Virus record (IMG/VR): IMGVR_UViG_3300008952_000303
Location: 1-23,902 of that record
Length of the DNA: 23,902 bases
Reading direction: 5' to 3' (one strand)
Source: a virus
The notes under the pieces were generated by a model. The model saw nothing but the letters and a program-made list of their open reading frames with translations, was not told where the DNA came from and did no database searches. How positions within the stretch are numbered: the first letter of the stretch is position 1; every line of letters begins with the position of its first letter. The position numbers and the translations under genes were made by a program. Of the stretch, positions 1 to 3,638 are shown in pieces.

Positions 1-2
1 AA

Positions 3-158
3 GAGGATCTGGATGCCGCTCGCAAGTTGAAGTGGGATCTGGTGAGAAAGATTTCACTTCTGGAAAACAATGCAGCTTTTGAGTGCCTTGAGAGTGGCGA
101 GAAGCTGTCCCTTCATGACAAGATAGAACACATTAAATCCAATGCATTTTTGTCTTGA
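3..158 (+). CDS. 3' end of an unidentified protein (5' truncated by window)
   Basis: An open frame enters from the left edge and runs 51 codons to a TGA at 156-158. The visible part is charged and looks helical (DLVRKISLLENNAAF), and ends KSNAFLS. I do not recognise it. It is the only frame open from the window edge to here. Its stop codon lies inside the -35 hexamer of the next promoter, which fits tightly packed phage genes. The upstream part and start lie outside the window, so no function is offered. Confidence 0.6.
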   Translation, partial: EDLDAARKLKWDLVRKISLLENNAAFECLESGEKLSLHDKIEHIKSNAFLS

Positions 159-183
159 CATCTTGAGGGAAATGACATACAAT
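155..183 (+). promoter_or_regulatory. sigma70-type promoter P1 (TTGACA-17-TACAAT)
   Basis: A perfect -35 TTGACA (155-160) is followed after 17 nt by TACAAT (178-183). Transcription would start near 190 and serve the genes from 243 onward. The TATAAT at 183-188 would give a 22-nt spacer, so the overlapping TACAAT is preferred. The -35 overlaps the stop codon of the preceding gene. This is host-type recognition, as expected for early phage transcription. Confidence 0.75.
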
Positions 184-197
184 ATAATTAGAAACTG

Positions 198-219
198 AGA
201 GAGGATATTCCTCTCTTTT
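198..219 (+). promoter_or_regulatory. leader hairpin with U-tract (attenuator-like)
   Basis: Just after the P1 start site, AGAGAGGA (198-205) pairs perfectly with TCCTCTCT (209-216) around a 3-nt loop, and T216-T219 follows. This is an 8-bp stem plus a short U-tract in a 5' leader. A related structure follows the promoter at 3543. It could be an intrinsic attenuator, an mRNA-stabilising 5' hairpin, or a way of masking the purine-rich AGAGAGGA. The stem is seen directly; the role is inferred. Confidence 0.45.
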
Positions 220-242
220 AACCCTCCTACCGAAAGGAACTA

Positions 243-437
243 ATGGGAGAAGTAAACACCACAACAGTTACCGCAAAGGTCAAAAAGACTTTTGAGGGTC
301 ATGATGGAAGTAACAGATTCTTTGAGTCTGGTGAGTCAATGTTTGACTCTGGTCGTTCAGTTGAACGTAATAAGATGAGGGTTGTCAAGACCATCATCTT
401 GAATGGTAAAACCTTTAACGTAGTTGATTTCAGTTAA
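243..437 (+). CDS. small hypothetical phage protein, 64 aa
   Basis: The start ATG at 243 has an AAAGGA ribosome site at 233-238. The product is 64 residues with no membrane segment or cysteine. A basic central stretch (SVERNKMRVVKTIIL) precedes a short C-terminal beta-like part (GKTFNVVDFS). I do not recognise the family. It is the first gene behind promoter P1 and is followed at once by a terminator-like hairpin, so it is probably the most abundant product of its unit. An early host-interaction role is possible but rests only on promoter type and position. Confidence 0.7.
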   Translation: MGEVNTTTVTAKVKKTFEGHDGSNRFFESGESMFDSGRSVERNKMRVVKTIILNGKTFNVVDFS

Positions 438-446
438 ACACACTAA

Positions 447-474
447 GGGGGTCAACAAGACCCCCAGAATTTTT
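447..474 (+). terminator. intrinsic terminator after the 64-aa gene
   Basis: GGGGGTC (447-453), loop AACAA, GACCCCC (459-465), then AGAATTTTT to 474. The 7-bp GC-rich stem is strong. The U-tract is offset by four bases, so termination may be partial and let some transcription reach the genes at 501 and 624, which have no clear promoter of their own. The AACAA loop recurs in the terminator at 2100-2120. Confidence 0.65.
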
Positions 475-486
475 GGAGAACTTTTC

Positions 487-504
487 ATGGGACAGTTGAT
501 ATGA
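487..504 (+). other. possible 5-codon minicistron coupled to the 501 gene
   Basis: A good ribosome site GGAGAA (475-480) is 6 nt before an ATG at 487, which opens only five codons (MGQLI) and stops at TGA 502-504. The stop overlaps the ATG at 501 as ATGA. The ribosome site is better placed for 487 than for 501, so ribosomes may translate the pentapeptide and restart at 501. This is inferred from spacing. The start at 487 could be incidental. Confidence 0.3.
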
Positions 505-614
505 GAATACCTAAGAGATGTGCTGGTTACTTGAGTGTAGCTGAAGGTTTGGTTTGTTGGACATTTGCTCTTGCACTTGTCTATGTTAATTTTGTAATTG
601 CTTTTTCTTTATAG
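501..614 (+). CDS. 37-aa single-pass membrane protein
   Basis: This short frame has the ATG at 501 and TAG at 612-614. A basic N-terminus (MRIPKRCAGY) precedes one hydrophobic stretch of about 22 residues at 15-37, including VCWTFALALVYVNFVIAF. That fits a single membrane helix with the positive end inside. It lies between the terminator at 447 and the gene at 624, with only 9 nt to the next start, so it is probably cotranscribed with 624. Initiation may depend on the overlapping five-codon frame at 487. I do not recognise a family. Tiny membrane proteins are common in phage early regions, often with unknown or host-envelope roles. Confidence 0.5.
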   Translation: MRIPKRCAGYLSVAEGLVCWTFALALVYVNFVIAFSL

Positions 615-623
615 GAGATTGTT

Positions 624-1010
624 ATGAGTGTATATGGTGAAAGAGTTGAAGCTCTAGTAGAAGGTTTGGATGCAATGTTGGATGCCATGAGAGATGACTA
701 TAAAAGATGGTCTGGTGGTTCCAATGCACGAAATCCTGAGAGGGTTCGTGATGAGAATGGTGAGACTGTTTCAGATCGAATGTGTCGAGAGTATTGTGCA
801 TCTCTTGAGTACTCGATGGGTAAGAAGTATGTCAAGGTCACTGATGGTACTAGTGTCAAGGCTTTTGTCGTTGCAGTTGATGATGACAAGAAGTTTGAGT
901 TCGGTGACATTCTAATGCCCGCTGGTTGGAAGACTCCTGCAAGGAACTTCCGTAGAGGGAATGTTCTGGATAGGTCTTTTGATCGTGTCCGTTGGACAGG
1001 TGCTTTGTAA
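624..1010 (+). CDS. conserved hypothetical phage protein, 128 aa
   Basis: ATG 624 follows an AGGAG site at 613-617. The first 60 residues are charged and helical. The C-terminal half (about 65-128) looks like a small beta fold: a KYVKVTDGTSVKAFVV strand pair, then FGDILMPAGWKTPARNF and RGNV with a final VRWTGAL. From memory, this C-terminal pattern (GDIL, W-x-PA-NF, RGNV, RVRWTG) recurs in uncharacterised proteins of tailed phages, so I treat it as a real conserved family; this is recall, not a search. No catalytic motif is evident. An unusual nested inverted repeat starts 8 nt after its stop. Confidence 0.75.
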   Translation: MSVYGERVEALVEGLDAMLDAMRDDYKRWSGGSNARNPERVRDENGETVSDRMCREYCASLEYSMGKKYVKVTDGTSVKAFVVAVDDDKKFEFGDILMPAGWKTPARNFRRGNVLDRSFDRVRWTGAL

Positions 1011-1018
1011 TGACCACA

Positions 1019-1067
1019 TATCCGTCATTTATCCGTCATGTCAATAGTGACGGAAAAGTGACGGATA
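1019..1067 (+). repeat. nested inverted repeat of four TCCGTCA/TGACGGA boxes
   Basis: Arms 1019-1038 and 1048-1067 pair over 20 positions with one G-U and one A-A mismatch, around a 9-nt loop. Each arm holds two copies of the same box: TATCCGTCA at 1019 and 1030, then TGACGGA at 1048 and TGACGGATA at 1059. A run of nine A (1067-1075) follows and leads into the -35 of promoter P2. There is no U-tract on the + strand, so it is not a standard intrinsic terminator. An operator for a dimeric or tetrameric regulator, or an RNA hairpin guarding the upstream mRNA 3' end, would fit. Confidence 0.7.
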
Positions 1068-1078
1068 AAAAAAAAGAC

Positions 1079-1106
1079 TTGACAATTTACCTCTATTTGG
1101 TATAAT
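1079..1106 (+). promoter_or_regulatory. sigma70-type promoter P2 (TTGACA-16-TATAAT)
   Basis: A consensus -35 TTGACA (1079-1084) and consensus -10 TATAAT (1101-1106) are separated by 16 nt. TGG before the -10 makes it an extended -10. The A-tract at 1067-1075 sits where an UP element would. Expected start is near 1113; the first gene begins at 1146. It shares AAAAAAGACTTGACAA with the promoters at 2723 and 3543. Confidence 0.85.
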
Positions 1107-1145
1107 ATAAACTGATGATTGAGAGAAACCTTTTCGGAGAATGAA

Positions 1146-1442
1146 ATGAGTGATGTTGCTAATGAAATTTACAGGACACTAGGTGGTAATCGCTTTCGTG
1201 TCATGACAGGTGCCAAAATGATGGTGTCAACTGAGAATGGGATTCGTATGAGAATTGGTCGAAACAAGACCAATGCGAATTTCATGGAAGTCAGTCTGAA
1301 TGGTCTTGATCTTTATGATGTCACTTTCGCCAAGGTAACTAAGATGGGTGAAATGAAGTCAGTCAGGACATACGACAATGTTTATAATGATATGCTGGTG
1401 AGTCTCTTTGAGTCTCATACAGGAATGTACACTACTCTCTAA
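1146..1442 (+). CDS. conserved hypothetical phage protein, 98 aa
   Basis: I chose ATG 1146 because GGAGA (1136-1140) lies 5 nt upstream. An in-frame TTG at 1119 is so close to the predicted start site that it would lack a ribosome site. The product has a LGGNRFRVMTGAK motif at about 12-24, IRMRIGRN at about 33-40, a central VSLNGLDLYDVTF strand region, and a C-terminus ending SHTGMYTTL. From memory, LGGN-F-MTGAK plus a TGLYTSL-like tail marks a widespread family of small uncharacterised phage proteins. No activity is known to me. It is the first gene of the P2 unit, followed by the 58-aa gene 10 nt later. Confidence 0.8.
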   Translation: MSDVANEIYRTLGGNRFRVMTGAKMMVSTENGIRMRIGRNKTNANFMEVSLNGLDLYDVTFAKVTKMGEMKSVRTYDNVYNDMLVSLFESHTGMYTTL

Positions 1443-1452
1443 TAGGAGAATT

Positions 1453-1629
1453 ATGGAAAGTTTGGAAATCGCAGAAAGTATCGCAAGAGATTTTGCAATT
1501 GAAAGACGAGCTCGTTTGGATGCTCGGATTGCAGAAATTGCTGAGGAGCATGAGATGGATTCCTTGGACATTGCTCGGCTTCGTGCTAGGGCTATTGAAG
1601 CAATGGATCGGGGTGAGTTGGTTTTATAA
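1453..1629 (+). CDS. small charged helical protein, 58 aa
   Basis: ATG 1453 follows TAGGAGAA (1443-1450), giving 58 residues. Extending to an in-frame TTG at 1408 would overlap the previous gene and ignore this ribosome site. The sequence is almost wholly helix-forming and highly charged, with alternating Arg/Glu/Ala/Ile runs (IARDFAIERRARLDARIAEI). A short amphipathic coiled coil is plausible. I do not recognise it. It is the second gene of the P2 unit, and the next promoter begins 9 nt after its stop. Confidence 0.65.
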   Translation: MESLEIAESIARDFAIERRARLDARIAEIAEEHEMDSLDIARLRARAIEAMDRGELVL

Positions 1630-1638
1630 AACCAGGCC

Positions 1639-1667
1639 TTGACAAATTGTCTCAAGTGTGATATTAT
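1639..1667 (+). promoter_or_regulatory. sigma70-type promoter, extended -10 (TTGACA-17-TATTAT)
   Basis: TTGACA (1639-1644) and TATTAT (1662-1667) are 17 nt apart, and TGA directly before the -10 makes an extended -10 element. It starts right after the 58-aa gene and serves the gene at 1709. It lacks the A-tract and GAC prefix seen in the promoters at 1079, 2723 and 3543, but has the same CTTGACAA core. Confidence 0.8.
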
Positions 1668-1708
1668 ATAATTGTTGAGTTAATTGATAACCTCTTTCGG
1701 AGATCGAA

Positions 1709-2092
1709 ATGAGTAAAAGTACAGAACGAGAGCTTTACGAAAAAGCTCATCTCGCAGGGATGCGTGCCGGAAACGGCGAAAAAGTAACCCCAATGATCGT
1801 TGGGACTCCTTCAACCCCTTTTGGAAGTGACATTGATCACTCCAAGCCCACCTACTTTGTTGAGGGTGGTGCGTGTGGTTTCGCTGGTGTGGTAATTAAG
1901 CCCGCCCGTGGTAAGTTCGTTTCACTTCTCAAGAAGTATGGTCTTGGTTGGAAGCACTATTATGGTGGTTTCTACATGACTTGCCGAGAGTTCGGACAGT
2001 CTCTTGCTCGTAAAGAGGCGTATTGTGAAGCCTTCGCCAGAGTTCTTGGTGAAGAAGGTATCCGATGTTATGTTGACAGTCGGATGGATTGA
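1709..2092 (+). CDS. conserved hypothetical phage protein, 127 aa
   Basis: ATG 1709 follows CGGAG (1698-1702). Visible blocks are AHLAGMRAGN near residue 13, a central ACGFAGVVIKPARGKFV (about 55-71), YYGGFYMTC near 84-92, and a C-terminal SLARKEAYCEAFARVL followed by GI-CYVDSRMD. From memory, GFAWVNIKP, YYGG, QSMTRKEAYA and a terminal SRMD are hallmarks of a widely distributed uncharacterised phage family that this matches end to end, so the length looks complete. No active site is recognised. It is the only gene between its own extended -10 promoter and a strong terminator (2100-2120), a layout suited to a highly expressed early protein. Confidence 0.85.
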   Translation: MSKSTERELYEKAHLAGMRAGNGEKVTPMIVGTPSTPFGSDIDHSKPTYFVEGGACGFAGVVIKPARGKFVSLLKKYGLGWKHYYGGFYMTCREFGQSLARKEAYCEAFARVLGEEGIRCYVDSRMD

Positions 2093-2099
2093 TAACCTT

Positions 2100-2120
2100 G
2101 GGGGCAACAAGCCCCCTTTT
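2100..2120 (+). terminator. intrinsic terminator after the 127-aa gene
   Basis: GGGGGC (2100-2105), loop AACAA, GCCCCC (2111-2116), then TTTT (2117-2120). This is a compact all-GC 6-bp stem with an immediate U-tract, 7 nt after the stop codon. The loop matches that of the terminator at 447-474. The next gene at 2134 has no visible promoter, so read-through or a weak promoter must feed it. Confidence 0.85.
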
Positions 2121-2133
2121 CTATAGGATGAAT

Positions 2134-2421
2134 ATGGGTAGAACAAAAAAGAATACATATTGGGAACTGATTCGTAGGTTTCGAGAATCTGAATATGAAC
2201 CGATTCGTGAAGAGTCTCTTGGATTGTATTGCTCGAAAGAGACTGCAATGAACGAGAGGGAGATCTATTTGGAGACAGAACTTCATGAGGTTCACAATGA
2301 AGAGACAGTTGAATTAAAGATCCGAAAATACAAGGAGACTATTGAAGAGGTCGAACTGATCTCTATGGATGAACTTAATGCTCTCGCTGACTCTTTTGAA
2401 AGTGAGACATACTATGGTTGA
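2134..2421 (+). CDS. hypothetical acidic protein, 95 aa
   Basis: The start is placed at ATG 2134, which has AGGA (2125-2128) 5 nt upstream. An ATG at 2128 overlaps that site, and an in-frame TTG at 2089 would read through the terminator, so both are unlikely. The product is very rich in Glu and Arg, mostly helical (YWELIRRFRESEYEPIREES, later LETELHEVHNEETVELKIRK), and ends SFESETYYG. No domain is recognised. Its last codons overlap the start of a tiny membrane-protein gene at 2414. It probably forms one unit with the 2414 and 2488 genes. Confidence 0.65.
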   Translation: MGRTKKNTYWELIRRFRESEYEPIREESLGLYCSKETAMNEREIYLETELHEVHNEETVELKIRKYKETIEEVELISMDELNALADSFESETYYG

Positions 2422-2506
2422 TTTATTTCTACTACTCAGTTTTGCCTCGGTGGGGCTGGGTATTTTACTTCTAATGAAAGGTATAGAATGTCTGATAAAA
2501 AAGTAA
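2414..2506 (+). CDS. 30-aa single-pass membrane protein, overlapping both neighbours
   Basis: ATG 2414 lies inside the end of the previous gene (8-nt overlap) and the frame closes at TAA 2504-2506, 19 nt into the next gene. The product is one continuous hydrophobic helix, DLFLLLSFASVGLGILLLM at about 3-21, with a basic tail (KGIECLIKK). It lacks a strong ribosome site, but the overlap allows translational coupling. It fills what would otherwise be a 66-nt gap. No family is recognised. It resembles the 37-aa gene at 501 in architecture, not in sequence. Confidence 0.5.
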   Translation: MVDLFLLLSFASVGLGILLLMKGIECLIKK

Positions 2507-2733
2507 TGGGTGCAATGTCACCACAACGTGAGTGGATTCGTGAGAACATGAAACCAAAAACAAGTCCCAAGACCCTAGAGTTACAAGCTGCTAAACAAGT
2601 GGCTAGTAAAGCCTTTTTGTTCTGGGATACCTCTAAAGGTGAGTATCGTAACGGAGAGAATCGTAAGGAATACAAGAGGCTTCGTCTTGCAGAAAAAAAG
2701 ATGAATGCAAGGAAAAAAAGACTTGACAAATGA
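2488..2733 (+). CDS. small basic hypothetical protein, 81 aa
   Basis: ATG 2488 follows AAAGG about 6 nt upstream. The product is strongly basic with a helical, Lys/Arg-rich C-terminal third (EYKRLRLAEKKMNARKKRLD). The middle has a short aromatic stretch (AFLFWDTSKGEYRNG). No zinc-binding cysteines or recognised domain are present. The composition would suit nucleic-acid binding, but that is inference. The last codons overlap the -35 region of the next promoter (2723-2728), so its coding sequence also carries promoter information. Confidence 0.65.
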   Translation: MSDKKVMGAMSPQREWIRENMKPKTSPKTLELQAAKQVASKAFLFWDTSKGEYRNGENRKEYKRLRLAEKKMNARKKRLDK

Positions 2734-2751
2734 TTGTCCTTTTGATATACT
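2723..2751 (+). promoter_or_regulatory. sigma70-type promoter P3 (TTGACA-17-TATACT, extended -10)
   Basis: TTGACA (2723-2728) and TATACT (2746-2751) are 17 nt apart with TGA before the -10. An A-tract and GAC precede the -35, as at 1079 and 3543. It lies partly inside the 81-aa gene. The downstream box GATGAGAGAGGAA (2762-2774) doubles as the ribosome site of the gene at 2777. Confidence 0.85.
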
Positions 2752-2776
2752 GTAAGTGAAAGATGAGAGAGGAATT

Positions 2777-2905
2777 ATGAAAACACTATCTGAAATCAAA
2801 AAAATCGATGCCGTGCTTCGCATGACTCGTTTCTCAACCAAACGGAAAGGTTGTGACAAGAAACGCCTTTCCAAATCCCTTTGCCGTAAGAAAGTGAGGT
2901 TCTAA
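2777..2905 (+). CDS. 42-aa highly basic peptide
   Basis: ATG 2777 follows GAGAGGA with ideal spacing, right behind promoter P3, and the frame closes at TAA 2903-2905. The stop shares one base with the next start (TAATG). The peptide has 16 Lys/Arg in 42 residues and two cysteines (26 and 36), separated by KKRLSKSLC-type sequence. The strong promoter, ribosome site and coupled stop-start make it a convincing gene despite its size. RNA or DNA binding, or inhibition of a host factor, would suit the charge, but no homolog is recognised. Confidence 0.65.
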   Translation: MKTLSEIKKIDAVLRMTRFSTKRKGCDKKRLSKSLCRKKVRF

Positions 2906-3255
2906 TGAAATTCTTTGCTGGTGATATTATTAAGATGTCTGGTAAGACCAGACATGGTAAGAATCGTATTCGTGAGAATGGCGATTTGTGGAAGGTCATC
3001 AATACTGATGGTCAAGACTCCTCTGTTCTTTCTACTAAGATTTGTGTGATTCCTGTAGATTTGGAACGTAGAGAGAATTGGAGATGGATTGACATTCCAG
3101 AGGATGAACACATGGAAATTGTTGATACCGATCTTGAGGAGCCAGAACACGTTGTTGTGGAACGCAAGGTCGATGAAGCAATAGAAAGAATGCATCGCTC
3201 GGAAGCGATTGATATGTTCAATGATCCAGACATGAATTGGTCTGGACTAAGGTAG
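2905..3255 (+). CDS. hypothetical protein, 116 aa
   Basis: ATG 2905 overlaps the stop of the 42-aa gene by one base, so translation is probably coupled. The N-terminal half looks like a small beta barrel (MKFFAGDIIKMSG, then DLWKVINTDG and VLSTKICVIPVDL), a pattern seen in SH3-like or KOW-like folds. The C-terminal half is acidic and helical (VVVERKVDEAIERMHRSEAI). No specific family is recognised. It ends at 3255, where a structured gap without convincing genes begins. It is the last gene of the P3 unit. Confidence 0.7.
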   Translation: MKFFAGDIIKMSGKTRHGKNRIRENGDLWKVINTDGQDSSVLSTKICVIPVDLERRENWRWIDIPEDEHMEIVDTDLEEPEHVVVERKVDEAIERMHRSEAIDMFNDPDMNWSGLR

Positions 3256-3259
3256 CCTA

Positions 3260-3365
3260 AGTCAACCGAGGTAAGCGAGGTGGATGAGGTTCCAAGACGC
3301 TATAGTGAGATAACATCTCTGATGCGTGGGTAGTTCCCCTAGTTGTGCTTGGAGGTAGGTTGATT
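3260..3365 (+). ncRNA. candidate structured RNA, multibranch fold
   Basis: No plausible reading frame lies here, but nested complementary segments do. AGTCAACC (3260-3267) pairs with GGTTGATT (3358-3365) with one G-U. TTCCAAG (3290-3296) pairs with CTTGGAG (3348-3354) with one T-G. ACGC (3297-3300) pairs with GCGT (3324-3327), enclosing GAGAT-AAC-ATCTC (3307-3319). The region is less AT-rich than its surroundings. It may be the structured 3' UTR of the P3 transcript, ending at the terminator immediately downstream. It matches no RNA family I know. Short stems can arise by chance, so confidence is low. Confidence 0.35.
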
Positions 3366-3366
3366 A

Positions 3367-3417
3367 TGTGGTCCCTGTTTGTCAGTGTTCAGTAACGGAA
3401 CAGGGGCCATGGTTTTT
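3367..3417 (+). terminator. strong intrinsic terminator of the P3 unit
   Basis: GGTCCCTGTT (3370-3379) pairs with AACAGGGGCC (3399-3408) with one wobble. T3369-A3409 extends the stem, with wobble pairs beyond, and T3413-T3417 follow. The 19-nt loop is long. The wobble is a G-U pair on the + strand and would be A-C on the - strand, which supports + strand function. It ends the transcript that carries the 42-aa and 116-aa genes. Confidence 0.75.
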
Positions 3418-3419
3418 CA

Positions 3420-3535
3420 TTTAACTTTTTTGACAAGGGGTCTAACAATTCTGCCCGTTCTCATGGTGGTGAGACAAAGGGATGTGAAGGACGGCAGGCC
3501 GGAAGTCCCAATGACCCTTTGTTAAAAAAGTTAAA
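3420..3535 (+). ncRNA. candidate 116-nt hairpin RNA with 23-bp closing stem
   Basis: Arms 3420-3442 and 3513-3535 are complementary over all 23 positions, with only two wobbles (G3432-T3523 and G3437-T3518). Both are G-U on the + strand but C-A on the - strand, so the structure is better as + strand RNA. The 70-nt interior can form CTGCC-C-GTTC (3451-3460) with GGACGGCAG (3489-3497), or alternatively GGGA (3479-3482) with TCCC (3506-3509). These two cross and so suggest a pseudoknot or switch. The 3' arm abuts the A-tract of the next promoter. No promoter of its own is visible. I do not recognise a family. Confidence 0.45.
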
Positions 3536-3542
3536 AAAAGAC

Positions 3543-3571
3543 TTGACAATGGTTAGATCGTTTGATATAAT
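3543..3571 (+). promoter_or_regulatory. sigma70-type promoter P4 (TTGACA-17-TATAAT, extended -10)
   Basis: Both hexamers are perfect: TTGACA (3543-3548) and TATAAT (3566-3571), 17 nt apart, with TGA directly before the -10. An A-rich tract with GAC precedes it. This is the best promoter in the window. It drives the 182-aa gene at 3639 after a leader of about 60 nt that holds a hairpin. Confidence 0.9.
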
Positions 3572-3586
3572 ACTAATGTAACGATG

Positions 3587-3617
3587 AGAGAGGAAATAAA
3601 TCCTTTCTTTCTTTTTT
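3587..3617 (+). promoter_or_regulatory. leader hairpin with U-rich tract (attenuator-like)
   Basis: AGAGAGGA (3587-3594) pairs with TCCTTTCT (3601-3608) with one wobble around a 6-nt loop, followed by a U-rich tract ending TTTTTT (3612-3617). The same 5' arm sequence forms the leader hairpin at 198-219. The position between promoter and gene suits an attenuator. A second small stem downstream, CTCC (3620-3623) with GGAG (3628-3631), would cover the ribosome site of the gene at 3639. Confidence 0.45.
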
Positions 3618-3638
3618 AACTCCCTTTGGAGATTTGAT

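Noticed and set aside
183-188. TATAAT at 183-188 as the -10 of the first promoter
   Set aside because: It would be 22 nt from the -35. TACAAT at 178-183 has the optimal 17-nt spacing.
698-910. Long open frames on the - strand (for example 698-910, 3012-3233, 5645-5947)
   Set aside because: They lie entirely opposite well-supported + strand genes, lack ribosome sites, and have low-complexity products typical of antisense shadows.
1119-1145. N-terminal extension of the 98-aa protein from TTG 1119
   Set aside because: It lies only a few bases after the predicted start site, has no ribosome site, and ATG 1146 has a well-spaced GGAGA.
2073-2101. TTGACA at 2073-2078 as a promoter for the 95-aa gene
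   Set aside because: The sequence at 16-18 nt spacing is not -10-like, and the TGATAA at 2090 is too close.
2089-2133. N-terminal extension of the 95-aa protein from TTG 2089
   Set aside because: It would translate through the intrinsic terminator at 2100-2120. ATG 2134 has its own AGGA site.
3260-3365. A tRNA gene in the gap
   Set aside because: No T-arm GTTC-A-TC pattern, acceptor pairing of the right spacing, or anticodon arm could be found on either strand.
3430-3458. TTGACA at 3430-3435 as a promoter for the hairpin RNA
   Set aside because: No -10-like hexamer occurs 16-18 nt downstream (the region is GC-rich), so it is probably only part of the stem arm.
3409-3525. A 38-codon + strand frame (ATG 3409 to TAA 3525) inside the structured gap
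   Set aside because: Its start lies in the terminator stem, with an AGGGG site only 2 nt away. The composition is unlike neighbouring genes, and the frame spans the 23-bp inverted repeat, which explains the constraint better. Not fully excluded.
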